From assembly GCA_938004015.1 (NCBI GenBank), contig CALKWU010000006.1, positions 24,328 to 88,327 of the forward strand: a stretch of 64,000 bases of DNA, read 5' to 3'. Shown in pieces: positions 31,622-40,223 of the stretch. The stretch comes from an uncultured Oceanobacillus sp. (GTDB lineage Bacteria > Bacillota > Bacilli > Bacillales > Amphibacillaceae). The notes beneath the pieces were generated by a model. The model saw only the letters and a list, made by a program, of their open reading frames with translations, searched no databases and was not told the DNA's origin. Made by a program: the position numbers and the translations under genes. Numbering within the stretch: the first letter of the stretch is position 1; every line of letters starts with the position of its first letter.

Positions 31622-32560
31622 ATGAAAAAAATCGTTTTCATGGGAACACCGGATTTTTCCGTACCGATTTTACGGGCACTTGCCAAGTCAGAATACGAAA
31701 TTGTATTGGTCGTGACGCAACCGGATCGGCCAAAAGGAAGAAAGCGGGTCGTCACACCACCCCCAGTAAAGCAAGCTGCGGTGGAATTGGGACTACCGGT
31801 GTTCCAACCAGAGCGTTTGAAAAATGAATACGAAAAAATCTTGGAAAAAAATCCCGATCTCATCGTGACGGCTGCCTATGGCCAGTTGTTGCCTAAAGAG
31901 TTGTTGGATGCGCCGCCATATGGTTGCATCAATGTCCACGCATCATTACTACCCGAATTGCGGGGTGGAGCTCCGATCCATCATGCGATCATCCAAGGGA
32001 AAAAAGAAACGGGTGTGACGATCATGTATATGGTGGAGCAACTAGATGCCGGTGATATGCTCACCCAAGTGGAAGTTCCCATTGCTTCGGATGACCATGT
32101 CGGCATTTTGCATGACAAATTGTCTGAGGCTGGAACCGACTTATTGATGGAAACATTGCCGAAGCTATTTAATGGTGAATTGACGCCAATCAAACAAGAT
32201 GAAGAAAAAGCGACGTTTGCCTACAACATCACACGGGATGATGAACGGATCGACTGGACAAAAACAAACTTGGAAGTATACAACCAAATTCGTGGTTTGC
32301 ATCCATGGCCGGTCGCTTTCACGACTTATCTAGGGAAAAACATGAAGATTTGGTGGGGAGTAATGGATGATGGCGACTACCGAGGAGAACCAGGGGAAAT
32401 TGTCGCAATAGATGAAGATTCCTTTACCGTTGTTTGTGGAAATGGAAAAGGTGTGCGTGTGACGGAAATTCAACCGGCTGGTAGAAAAAGAATGACGGTG
32501 GAAGAATTTTTGCGTGGATCCGCCGACCGCATTCAAGTCGGTGTAAGGCTGGGAGAATGA
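31622..32560 (+). CDS. fmt: Methionyl-tRNA formyltransferase
   Basis: Formylates initiator Met-tRNA using 10-formyltetrahydrofolate; 312 residues. The N-terminal catalytic domain has [23 protein letters not shown] and the signature [17 protein letters not shown] (103-119). The C-terminal OB-fold domain carries [18 protein letters not shown] 31622 was chosen because the 30-base upstream extension does not resemble the family. It begins 40 bases after priA without the deformylase gene def that commonly lies between. Confidence 0.97.
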   Translation: MKKIVFMGTPDFSVPILRALAKSEYEIVLVVTQPDRPKGRKRVVTPPPVKQAAVELGLPVFQPERLKNEYEKILEKNPDLIVTAAYGQLLPKELLDAPPYGCINVHASLLPELRGGAPIHHAIIQGKKETGVTIMYMVEQLDAGDMLTQVEVPIASDDHVGILHDKLSEAGTDLLMETLPKLFNGELTPIKQDEEKATFAYNITRDDERIDWTKTNLEVYNQIRGLHPWPVAFTTYLGKNMKIWWGVMDDGDYRGEPGEIVAIDEDSFTVVCGNGKGVRVTEIQPAGRKRMTVEEFLRGSADRIQVGVRLGE

Positions 32561-32561
32561 A

Positions 32562-33911
32562 ATGGAAAAGAAACAACTGAGGATGCTCATCCTCGAACTA
32601 CTCGTCCGTATTGAAAAAGACCAAAGCTACAGCCATTTGTTGATCGATAAAGAAATCAAAAGGAATGATTTGGCTCCGAAAGACGAAGCATTGCTTACAC
32701 AAATCGTCTACGGCACCTTGGAAAGAAAAATGACTTTGGATTATTACTTGTCAAGCTTCGTCCAATCGAATAAAAAATTGGAACCATGGGTAAAAATGTT
32801 ATTACGGATGTCGGTATACCAAATGGTATATTTGGATAAAATCCCTGATCATGCGATTATCCATGAAGCCGTCGAAATCGCCAAAAAGAAAGGCCATAGA
32901 GGAATCCAAAGCTTTGTCAATGCGGTTTTACGGAACGTCCAACGTAAAGGCGTCAGGAAAACGGAAGAAATCTCCGACCCGTTGGAAAGGCTGGCGATTG
33001 AAACGAGCCATCCTTTATGGTTGGTGAAGCGATGGACGGATTTCTATGGGTATGAAACGACGAAGGACATTTGTCATGCGAATTTAAAGAAAAAACCGCT
33101 TTCCGTCCGGATCCAGCCATTGAAAATCACTTTGGAAGAAGCGATAGCCCATTTGGAACAAGAAGGGTTCCAAGTGAAGCCTTCCGTTTTTTCCGATCAA
33201 GGGTTGGTCATCGAAAAGGGGAATATTTTAACGAGTTCATTGATGGAGCAAGGCATGCTCACCATCCAAGACCAAAGTTCGATGTTGGCGACGGAAATGT
33301 TGCAGCCGGAACCGGGCATGACGGTACTTGATGCCTGTAGTGCACCGGGCGGAAAAGCGACACATATCGCTGAAAAAATGGCAGATGACGGTCTCATTTA
33401 CGCCCATGATTTGCATAAGAAAAAAGTGAAATTGATTGAAGAAAAGCAGAAATCGTTGGGGCTCACAATTATACGTGCATCCCATCATGATGCCCGTAAG
33501 TTGAAAGAGTTGTATGCCGATGAAACCTTCGATCGGATTTTAGTCGATGCACCTTGTTCCGGTCTTGGGGTCATTTCCGGCAAACCGGAAATCAAATATA
33601 CGAAAACAAAGGAAGATATCGAACGTCTCCATTCCATCCAATTGGATATTTTGAATCATGTGAAAGATTTATTGAAACCGGACGGCCGGATCGTTTACAG
33701 CACGTGTACGATCGATAAAAAAGAAAATGAGCAAGTGGTCGAAAAATTTCTTGCGATGAATCCGCAATTTGCGGTCGATACCTGTTTCCTCCAAGAATTG
33801 CCTGAAGCCCTCCGCTCTTCGATGGGGGTTACGGAGTTCGGTTTACAATTATTTCCCCAACATTTCGGAACGGATGGTTTCTTTTTGACACGTTTAAGAA
33901 AAAATCAATAA
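32562..33911 (+). CDS. rsmB: 16S rRNA (cytosine-967-C5)-methyltransferase RsmB
   Basis: SAM-dependent rRNA methylase of 449 residues with a NusB-like N-terminal RNA-binding domain (1-140) and a Rossmann methylase domain. The SAM site is LDACSAPGGKATHIAE. The two conserved cysteines of m5C methylases are C332 in VDAPCSGLGV and C382 in YSTCTI. The ATG lies one base after the fmt stop. rlmN would be expected next in the B. subtilis order but is not present. Confidence 0.96.
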   Translation: MEKKQLRMLILELLVRIEKDQSYSHLLIDKEIKRNDLAPKDEALLTQIVYGTLERKMTLDYYLSSFVQSNKKLEPWVKMLLRMSVYQMVYLDKIPDHAIIHEAVEIAKKKGHRGIQSFVNAVLRNVQRKGVRKTEEISDPLERLAIETSHPLWLVKRWTDFYGYETTKDICHANLKKKPLSVRIQPLKITLEEAIAHLEQEGFQVKPSVFSDQGLVIEKGNILTSSLMEQGMLTIQDQSSMLATEMLQPEPGMTVLDACSAPGGKATHIAEKMADDGLIYAHDLHKKKVKLIEEKQKSLGLTIIRASHHDARKLKELYADETFDRILVDAPCSGLGVISGKPEIKYTKTKEDIERLHSIQLDILNHVKDLLKPDGRIVYSTCTIDKKENEQVVEKFLAMNPQFAVDTCFLQELPEALRSSMGVTEFGLQLFPQHFGTDGFFLTRLRKNQ

Positions 33912-33983
33912 ATTTGTTTTTTTATCTGCCCGAATATGTAATAATCAAAGGTAAAGATTGTTGGAATGCAAAGGGGGGCCAAC

Positions 33984-34739
33984 ATGGAAGCTTGTTTTTT
34001 GACGGATATAGGCAAAGTGCGAAGTCATAATGAAGATGCCGGTGGTGTTTTTTTCAATAAAGCCGGTCAAGTTTTGGCGATGGTTGCTGACGGAATGGGC
34101 GGCCATGCCGGCGGAGATGTGGCCAGCCAATTGGCGACCAGATCGATCCAGGAAAAATGGGAAAAGAACGAAGGATTCACAAGTCCGAAACAATTGGAAG
34201 AATGGATCGCGGATGCCATTTCGGCCGCAAATGAGCTTATTTATAAGGAAGCACAAGCAAATGCGGATTTGGAAGGGATGGGCACTACCGTCGTTCTCGC
34301 CGCTTGTGTGGAAGAATTTGTGACGATCGCCCACCTGGGGGACAGTCGTTGTTACCATTACAGCAACGACGGATTGAAGCAATTGACGGAAGATCATTCT
34401 TATGTCAATGAGCTTCTTCGTGCCGGCCAAATTTCTCCGGATGATGCTGCGTACCATCCAAGGAAACATGTCATTTCCCGTGCATTGGGCACAGGAGAGA
34501 AGGTTGATTGTGATATTCAGACGATCATATGGGAACAGGGAGATAAACTTTTGCTTTGTTCTGACGGCTTGACCGATAAGGTGGACGACAAAGATCTGGA
34601 AGATTTTCTCAGTAAAGATGAAGAGATAAAAGGAATAGGCGGAAAACTGATCGACTTGGCTAATGAACGCGGCGGAGAAGACAATATTTCATTAGCGATC
34701 ATCCTGCATGAACCGCTGAGAGTGGGTGAAATGAAATGA
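33984..34739 (+). CDS. prpC: PP2C-type serine/threonine protein phosphatase PrpC
   Basis: Manganese-dependent phosphatase of 251 residues that reverses PrkC phosphorylation (targets include PrkC itself, EF-G and CpgA/RsgA). PP2C metal and core motifs are visible: the N-terminal RSHNEDAG, VADGMGGHAGGDVAS, HLGDSRCYH, LCSDGLTDKV and GGEDNISL. ATG 33984 follows AAGGGGGG; the frame from 33966 is longer but begins upstream of that site. ATGA overlap with prkC ensures co-expression. Confidence 0.96.
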   Translation: MEACFLTDIGKVRSHNEDAGGVFFNKAGQVLAMVADGMGGHAGGDVASQLATRSIQEKWEKNEGFTSPKQLEEWIADAISAANELIYKEAQANADLEGMGTTVVLAACVEEFVTIAHLGDSRCYHYSNDGLKQLTEDHSYVNELLRAGQISPDDAAYHPRKHVISRALGTGEKVDCDIQTIIWEQGDKLLLCSDGLTDKVDDKDLEDFLSKDEEIKGIGGKLIDLANERGGEDNISLAIILHEPLRVGEMK

Positions 34740-36772
34740 GACAGGGCGACTTGCTGAATGAGCGCTATAAAATCATCAGGCAAATCGGCAGCGGCGGAAT
34801 GGCGATTGTTTATCTTGCAAGGGATATCATTTTGGAACGTGACGTGGCGATCAAAGCGTTGAAAAGGGAATATGTCCATGATACGGAATTCACCACTCGA
34901 TTCGATCGGGAAGCACAAGCGGCAACAAGCCTGAATCATCCGAACATCGTCAGCATCTATGATGTCGGCGAAGAAGACGAAATTCTGTATATGGTCATGG
35001 AATATGTGGACGGCATGACTTTGAAAGAATACATACAACGCTTCAGTCCAATCGAAATTGAAGATGCCATCGACATCATGAAACAAATCGTATCGGCAAT
35101 TGCCCATGCCCATGATAATGATATTGTTCATCGGGACATCAAACCCCAGAACATCTTGATCAACCAATATGGTGAAGTGAAAGTGACGGATTTCGGCATC
35201 GCGATGGCTCTAAGTGCAACCTCGTTGACTCAAACGAATTCCATTCTCGGTTCGGTCCACTATTTGTCCCCCGAGCAAGCAAGAGGCGGCATGGCGACGA
35301 AAAAGTCGGATATATATTCGATTGGAATCTTATTTTACGAACTGTTGACAGGAAAGTTGCCATTTTCCGGACAATCACCCGTTTCCATTGCATTGAAACA
35401 TTTGCAAAATGAAATACCTTCGATCAGGAAATATCAGCCGGAAATTCCACAAAGCGTGGAAAATATCGTCTTGAAATCAACAGCAAAAGATCCTTTCCAT
35501 CGTTACCCGACGATATACGAATTGGAAGACGCCATCATCCATGCCCTTGACCCGGATCGTTTAAACGAGCCTCCCTATAAACCGCCGGTCGAAGTCGGAG
35601 AAGAAACAAAAGCAATACCAATCATCACAGACGACCCATACATCGGTGATGAACATCAAGAAACGATTGTTAACAATCCGAATACGACAACGAAAACGTA
35701 CTCTCCTGAAACTCCGGTTGAAAATAAGGAAAAACCGAAAAAACAGAAGAAACAAAAGAAAAAACGGAACAAGAAAAAGTGGTGGATTTACTCGAGTATT
35801 TTGTTCGTGTTGATCGCCGCTGCGATTGTCGCCTTGTTCTTCATTCCGGGAATTTTGCAACCGAAAGATGTGGAATTGCCGGATGTGGTAGGAGAGAGGG
35901 CTGAAGATGCAAAAGAAATATTGGAAGAGTTGAATCTTGTCGTTGAAGAAGAATTCGTCTATTCCGATGAAGTCGAAGAAGGCTATGTCGTATCGATGGA
36001 TCCATCAGCCGGCCGCACCGTGAAAGAAGAATCGACGGTGACACTAACGGTGAGTGAAGGAAAAGAAAGAATCGTCATGGAGGATTATGTTGGACAAGAT
36101 ATCCAACAAGTGACGAGGATATTGGAAGAGTTAGGTTTTGAAGAAATCATCCCGGTTGAAAGACATTCGGATCGTCCGGCCGGGGAAATCATCAATCAAC
36201 TTCAGCCGGCACCTGAAACGGAAGTGGTACCAAGTGAAACCCGGGTCATTTTTGAAGTGAGCATCGGTCCGGAACTCATCACATTAAACAACTTGACCGG
36301 TATGACGGAAGCAGAAGCCCGTGAATATTTGGAAAACAACAATCTTGTGTTTGTGAAGCACGAGGAAAATTCCGATACAGTGGAAGCGGGACGGGTCATC
36401 CGTCAATCACCAGCTTCCGGTGCCCAATTGGAAGAAGGGGCGAATGTCGACGTCTACATTTCCGTCGGTCCGAGGGAAATACCGCCGACTTCCCATCGGG
36501 TCACATACACGATACCGTATACCGGAGATGCGGGCCAAGCTGATTCTGAAGATGAAAATGGAAATGAAGAGCCAAGACCGCAAACCGTGCGTATTTACAT
36601 TGGGGACGTCAACAACAATATAGCAGATGTGTACGAAGAATTGACGATCACGGAGGATACGGCTGTGACGTTCACATTGCTTATCGCCCATAATGATCAA
36701 GCGGAATACATCATTACGAGAGACGATGAAACCATCGTCAACGAAGTGATTTCTTATGAAGAGGGTGAATGA
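34736..36772 (+). CDS. prkC: Membrane serine/threonine kinase PrkC with PASTA repeats
   Basis: Hanks-type kinase of 678 residues that senses peptidoglycan fragments, promotes spore germination and responds to cell-wall state. The kinase domain spans about 10-270, with invariant Lys40 (VAIKALK), catalytic Asp134 (VHRDIKPQN) and DFG at 152-154. A very basic Lys-rich juxtamembrane stretch precedes one membrane span (about 349-371). Three extracellular PASTA domains follow, starting ELPDVVGERAEDA, VMEDYVGQDIQQV and TLNNLTGMTEAEA. An acidic linker and a C-terminal Ig-like domain end the protein. Confidence 0.97.
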   Translation: MRQGDLLNERYKIIRQIGSGGMAIVYLARDIILERDVAIKALKREYVHDTEFTTRFDREAQAATSLNHPNIVSIYDVGEEDEILYMVMEYVDGMTLKEYIQRFSPIEIEDAIDIMKQIVSAIAHAHDNDIVHRDIKPQNILINQYGEVKVTDFGIAMALSATSLTQTNSILGSVHYLSPEQARGGMATKKSDIYSIGILFYELLTGKLPFSGQSPVSIALKHLQNEIPSIRKYQPEIPQSVENIVLKSTAKDPFHRYPTIYELEDAIIHALDPDRLNEPPYKPPVEVGEETKAIPIITDDPYIGDEHQETIVNNPNTTTKTYSPETPVENKEKPKKQKKQKKKRNKKKWWIYSSILFVLIAAAIVALFFIPGILQPKDVELPDVVGERAEDAKEILEELNLVVEEEFVYSDEVEEGYVVSMDPSAGRTVKEESTVTLTVSEGKERIVMEDYVGQDIQQVTRILEELGFEEIIPVERHSDRPAGEIINQLQPAPETEVVPSETRVIFEVSIGPELITLNNLTGMTEAEAREYLENNNLVFVKHEENSDTVEAGRVIRQSPASGAQLEEGANVDVYISVGPREIPPTSHRVTYTIPYTGDAGQADSEDENGNEEPRPQTVRIYIGDVNNNIADVYEELTITEDTAVTFTLLIAHNDQAEYIITRDDETIVNEVISYEEGE

Positions 36773-37657
36773 ATGCGGGAAGGAAGAATCGTTAAAGCAT
36801 TAAGTGGATTTTATTATGTGAAAACAGCGGACGGGAAAACGTATCAATGCCGGGGAAGAGGGGTATTCCGCAATCAGGACATCACCCCTCTCGTCGGTGA
36901 CTTCGTTGTTTTCGAATATGAAAATCCGAACGAAGGCTATATCATGGAAGTGAAACCCCGTAGGAATGAACTTATAAGACCGCCAATAGCCAACATTACC
37001 CAAGCGATCATCGTCACTTCCGCAAAGGAACCCGATTTCAATCCGACCTTGTTGGATCGGTTTTTAGTCCTCATCGAATCAAAGAAAATCAAGCCGATCA
37101 TCGCCATTACGAAAATGGATTTGGTCACGGTGGAAGAACGGACGGAGTTGGAACACCACCGGGACGTGTATGAAAAAATCGGCTACGATGTCGAGTTTCT
37201 TTCACTGGAGGATATGCAAGAATATGAAAAACTGAATAAATATTTCAGGGACGAAATCACGGTTATCGCCGGACAATCCGGTGTCGGAAAATCAACGATT
37301 CTCAATATGGTGGATAGTTCTCTCAACTTGAAGACGGCGGAAATTTCTGCAAGTCTCGGCAGGGGGAGACATACGACCCGCCATGTCGAACTGATCGAAT
37401 TGGGTCAAGGACTTGTAGCGGATACGCCGGGCTTCAGTTCTCTGGAATTGGATTCCGTGGAAGCGAATGAACTCACGTTTTGTTTTCCTGAATTCCGGGA
37501 AAGGATGCACCTATGCAAGTTCCGAGGTTGCTTGCATGTGCAAGAACCGAACTGTGCGGTTAAAAAGGCGGTTGAGACCGACGAAATCGCGACGTTCCGT
37601 TATGAAAACTACAAACGATTTTTAGAAGAAATTTCATCAAGAAAGTCGAGGTATTAA
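36773..37657 (+). CDS. rsgA: Ribosome small subunit-dependent GTPase RsgA (YloQ/CpgA)
   Basis: Circularly permuted GTPase of 294 residues that checks maturation of the 30S subunit. It has an N-terminal OB fold, G4 first (ITKMD, 112-116), then G1 AGQSGVGKST (166-175), a basic G2 loop (GRGRHTTRH) and G3 DTPGFSSLE. A C-terminal zinc knuckle is included (CFPEF, CKFRGCLHVQEPNC). In B. subtilis it is phosphorylated by PrkC, whose gene ends directly before this ATG. Confidence 0.97.
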   Translation: MREGRIVKALSGFYYVKTADGKTYQCRGRGVFRNQDITPLVGDFVVFEYENPNEGYIMEVKPRRNELIRPPIANITQAIIVTSAKEPDFNPTLLDRFLVLIESKKIKPIIAITKMDLVTVEERTELEHHRDVYEKIGYDVEFLSLEDMQEYEKLNKYFRDEITVIAGQSGVGKSTILNMVDSSLNLKTAEISASLGRGRHTTRHVELIELGQGLVADTPGFSSLELDSVEANELTFCFPEFRERMHLCKFRGCLHVQEPNCAVKKAVETDEIATFRYENYKRFLEEISSRKSRY

Positions 37658-37659
37658 GT

Positions 37660-38316
37660 ATGGTAAAAATTGCACCTTCGATTTTATCAGCTGATTTCGC
37701 CAAACTGGGTGAGGAAATAAAGGAAGTCGAGGCATTCGGAGCCGATTATATCCATGTCGATGTCATGGACGGACATTTCGTTCCGAACATCACGATCGGC
37801 CCGCTCATTGTCGAGGCAATTCGTCCTGTCACGAATTTGCCTCTGGACGTCCATTTAATGATTGAAAATCCAGATCAATACATTCCGGCCTTCGCAAAAG
37901 CCGGTGCGGATATTCTGACGGTTCATCAAGAGGCTTCTGTCCATTTGGATCGAACGATTGCATTGATCAAGGATTCCGGTGTGAAGCCCGGTGTCGTCAT
38001 CAATCCGGGTACACCGGCAGAACTTTTACAGCCGATCCTTCCAAAAGTCGATCTCGTCCTCGTGATGACGGTAAATCCGGGTTTCGGCGGACAGACGTTC
38101 ATTGAAAGTACTGTCGAAAAAATCCGGAAACTTGCAATATGGCGGGAAGAAATGGATTTATCCTATGAAATAGAAGTGGATGGTGGGGTCAATACCGATA
38201 CCGCTAAAATTTGTACAGATGCAGGCGCCGATGTACTTGTCGCTGGCAGTGCCATTTTCAATCAACCCGATAGAAAAAAAGCGATTCAAGCCATCATTGA
38301 TGCGACGCGAACATAA
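37660..38316 (+). CDS. rpe: Ribulose-phosphate 3-epimerase
   Basis: Pentose phosphate pathway TIM-barrel enzyme of 218 residues that interconverts ribulose 5-phosphate and xylulose 5-phosphate. Family motifs are IAPSILSADFAKLGEEI, DYIHVDVMDGHFVPN (metal and catalytic Asp), DVHLMIENP, VNPGFGGQ and EVDGGV. It follows rsgA by two bases and precedes thiN by two, in the conserved prpC-prkC-rsgA-rpe-thiN run. Confidence 0.97.
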   Translation: MVKIAPSILSADFAKLGEEIKEVEAFGADYIHVDVMDGHFVPNITIGPLIVEAIRPVTNLPLDVHLMIENPDQYIPAFAKAGADILTVHQEASVHLDRTIALIKDSGVKPGVVINPGTPAELLQPILPKVDLVLVMTVNPGFGGQTFIESTVEKIRKLAIWREEMDLSYEIEVDGGVNTDTAKICTDAGADVLVAGSAIFNQPDRKKAIQAIIDATRT

Positions 38317-38318
38317 CG

Positions 38319-38987
38319 ATGGAAAAACTTACGATTGGGATCGTCGCAAATGGACCGGAAGAGGCATTGCCCGATTTGAAGGAGTACATCGGAGTCGTTG
38401 ATTATTGGATTGGAGCGGATCGGGGAGCTTTCCACTTGCTTGAACACCACGTCACATTGGATTATGCGATTGGCGACTTCGATTCGGTGACGATGGAAGA
38501 GATGGAAAGCATCAAAATGAAAGCAAAACAAATGGAAATATTGCCTGCGGAAAAAGATATGACCGATCTTGAATCGGCACTGAAAAAAGCGTTTGAACGG
38601 AAGCCAGACAAGATTTATATGTTTGGTGTGACTTCCGGAAGAAAAGATCATGAACTCATCAATATCCAGCTTTTATATCGCATCATCAAAGCCGGCATCC
38701 ACGGGAAAATAATCGATAAACAGAACGAAATCGAGTTGTTGCAACCTGGGACGTATACCATTGAAAAAGAAGAAGAATATCCATACATTTCGTTCATTCC
38801 GTTTTCGGAAACCGTCCACGGCCTCAGTTTGCAAGGGTTTTACTATCCATTGGAAAACGCGGATTTATCATGGGGCTCGACCCTTTGCATCTCGAATGAA
38901 CTATCTGCAAAAAGAGGTACTTTTTCGTACAGACAGGGCATATTAATGGTAATAAAGAGTCGTGATTCCATTCGCAGGCAAGCCTGA
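38319..38987 (+). CDS. thiN: Thiamine pyrophosphokinase
   Basis: Transfers pyrophosphate from ATP to thiamine to make the cofactor ThDP; 222 residues. The N-terminal catalytic domain has WIGADRGAFHLLEH, AIGDFDSV and EKDMTDLESAL, all typical TPK motifs, and GVTSGRKDHELINI. The smaller C-terminal beta domain ends in TLCISNELSAKRGTFSY. It is the last gene of the rsgA-rpe-thiN group; spoVM begins 23 bases later. Confidence 0.95.
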   Translation: MEKLTIGIVANGPEEALPDLKEYIGVVDYWIGADRGAFHLLEHHVTLDYAIGDFDSVTMEEMESIKMKAKQMEILPAEKDMTDLESALKKAFERKPDKIYMFGVTSGRKDHELINIQLLYRIIKAGIHGKIIDKQNEIELLQPGTYTIEKEEEYPYISFIPFSETVHGLSLQGFYYPLENADLSWGSTLCISNELSAKRGTFSYRQGILMVIKSRDSIRRQA

Positions 38988-39010
38988 TTTGTACGAAGGA
39001 GGGGGAACCG

Positions 39011-39094
39011 ATCAAATTTTATACGATTAAACTCCCGAAGTTCATCGGCGGTTTTGTTAAGGTCGTTATGGGTGTTTTCAAAAAAGATAAATGA
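39011..39094 (+). CDS. spoVM: SpoVM, spore coat anchoring peptide, apparently with an ATC start
   Basis: Short amphipathic helix peptide of 27 codons that marks the convex forespore surface, anchors SpoIVA and inhibits FtsH. The encoded KFYTIKLPKFIGGFVKVV core is an unmistakable match to the family, and Pro9 is kept. The codon where the family has ATG is ATC (39011-39013). No ATG, GTG or TTG exists in frame between it and the upstream stop at 38963. AAGGAGGGGG (38996-39005) is ideally placed for initiation at that ATC. A terminator follows the stop. Confidence 0.85.
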   Translation: MKFYTIKLPKFIGGFVKVVMGVFKKDK

Positions 39095-39095
39095 A

Positions 39096-39140
39096 AAACA
39101 CAGCTTTTGTCCAATGCGTGACAGAAGCTGTGATTTTTTT
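39096..39140 (+). terminator. Terminator after spoVM
   Basis: CACAGCTT (39099-39106) pairs with AAGCTGTG (39125-39132), followed by ATTTTTTT. Confidence 0.85.
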
Positions 39141-39166
39141 GGTCGTTTGCAAGGAAAAAACGAAAA

Positions 39167-39203
39167 TAAAAAGCACTCTGTATAATAGAGTACTTTTTTT
39201 ATC
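39167..39203 (-). terminator. Terminator of rpmB (minus strand)
   Basis: On the minus strand AGTACTCT pairs with AGAGTGCT across a short loop and is followed by TTTTTATTTT. It lies just past the rpmB stop and close to the spoVM terminator. Confidence 0.75.
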
Positions 39204-39213
39204 ATCATGCCAA

Positions 39214-39402
39214 TTACACACGCTCGACTTTTCCTGATTTCAATGCACGTGCTGATACGTAAACACGTTTCGGTTTTCCGTCGACCATGATACGTACTTT
39301 TTGCAAATTGGCTTTCCATTTACGTCTATTGGCGTTCAAAGCATGAGAACGGCTGTTTCCGGTACCGGTTTTACGCCCTGTAATATAGCATTCTCTAGCC
39401 AT
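39214..39402 (-). CDS. rpmB: 50S ribosomal protein L28
   Basis: Ribosomal protein of 62 residues, normal for the Bacillus form. The sequence starts [20 protein letters not shown] and contains [15 protein letters not shown], both typical of L28. It lacks the zinc-binding cysteine pairs of the C+ paralogue apart from the single Cys5. It is transcribed opposite to its neighbours with its own promoter, as in B. subtilis. The ribosome binding site is AAGGAGGGA upstream of the ATG at 39402. Confidence 0.97.
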   Translation of the reverse strand: MARECYITGRKTGTGNSRSHALNANRRKWKANLQKVRIMVDGKPKRVYVSARALKSGKVERV

Positions 39403-39434
39403 GGAAATCCCTCCTTACTTACCGAAATATCATT

Positions 39435-39464
39435 TTCATACCTATTCAATTTACCATAAGTCAA
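39435..39464 (-). promoter_or_regulatory. Probable rpmB promoter
   Basis: On the minus strand TTGACT (39464-39459) and TATGAA (39440-39435) are 18 bases apart, upstream of rpmB. They sit in the 352-base gap 39403-39754 between the divergent genes rpmB and yloU. The rest of that gap is AT-rich. On the plus strand, TTGTAG at 39679 with TCTAAT at 39701 is a weak yloU promoter candidate. I saw no gene or repeat in it. Confidence 0.55.
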
Positions 39465-39754
39465 GGTAGAATGCAATGGTATTTTACTTCAGCAGAGGGG
39501 TCGTATGATGCCTCTAGGCTTACTTTAAAATTTTCCGAAAAAAGACTGAATAAGTTGTTCTTAGAGGAATTTGCTTATCTGTGTATAAAGAAAAATCTTG
39601 ACAGATGATGAAAAATCCGCCATTGTAATAAGAGAAAAAATGACTTATGGCTGACTTACACTTTTAAAAAAACAAGGCTTGTAGTAAAATAACCGTATGC
39701 TCTAATTATTTTTACTAGTGACTTACGACTAGAAAAGCTTGAAGGAGGAGCTCC

Positions 39755-40117
39755 ATGACTATTGAAATTCAAACGAAAGACGGCCGAGTGACGATCACAA
39801 ACGAAGTGATTGCCACGATTGCAGGCGGTACGGCTGTCGAATGTTATGGAATCGTCGGCATGGCATCAAAAAGCCAAATCCGGGACGGAATTGCGGAAAT
39901 CCTTAAAAAAGACAACTACTCCCGCGGAATTGTCGTCCGTCAAGAAGATGATGAATTGCATATCGATTTGTACATTATCGTCAGCTACGGTACAAAAATT
40001 TCTGAGGTTGCCAGCAATGTACAATCTCAAGTAAAGTATTCGTTGGAACAATCTCTTGGGCTGACCGTCGACTCGGTGAACATCTACATTCAAGGAGTCC
40101 GTGTATCCAACGATTAA
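39755..40117 (+). CDS. yloU: Asp23/Gls24 family envelope stress protein YloU
   Basis: Alkaline-shock/Gls24 domain protein of 120 residues (ITNEVIATIAGGTAVECYGI, VVRQEDDELHIDLYIIV, VSYGTKISEVASNVQSQVKYSLEQ in parts). Members associate with the membrane and affect envelope homeostasis, but the molecular action is unclear. The ribosome binding site is GGAGGAG. It is paired with fakA; an imperfect hairpin at about 40146-40176 lies in the 106 bases between them, with no strong T tract. Confidence 0.94.
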   Translation: MTIEIQTKDGRVTITNEVIATIAGGTAVECYGIVGMASKSQIRDGIAEILKKDNYSRGIVVRQEDDELHIDLYIIVSYGTKISEVASNVQSQVKYSLEQSLGLTVDSVNIYIQGVRVSND

Positions 40118-40223
40118 TGGCAGACATGCATCTGTCACGTGAAAAGGGACTGTTCACCCGTTGTTGGACAGTTCCCCTTCAATACGGCGACAGAGGAATC
40201 GTGAAGTTAGTTAAGGAGGAAAA

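Noticed and set aside
38938..38970. GCATATT inside the 3' end of thiN as the SigmaE -35 of spoVM
   Set aside because: The -35 half looks good, but the sequence 14-15 bases downstream does not resemble the SigmaE -10.
39403..39754. Possible missing gene in the 352-base gap between rpmB and yloU
   Set aside because: No frame with a start, ribosome binding site and plausible composition was found. The region is AT-rich and accounted for by divergent promoters.
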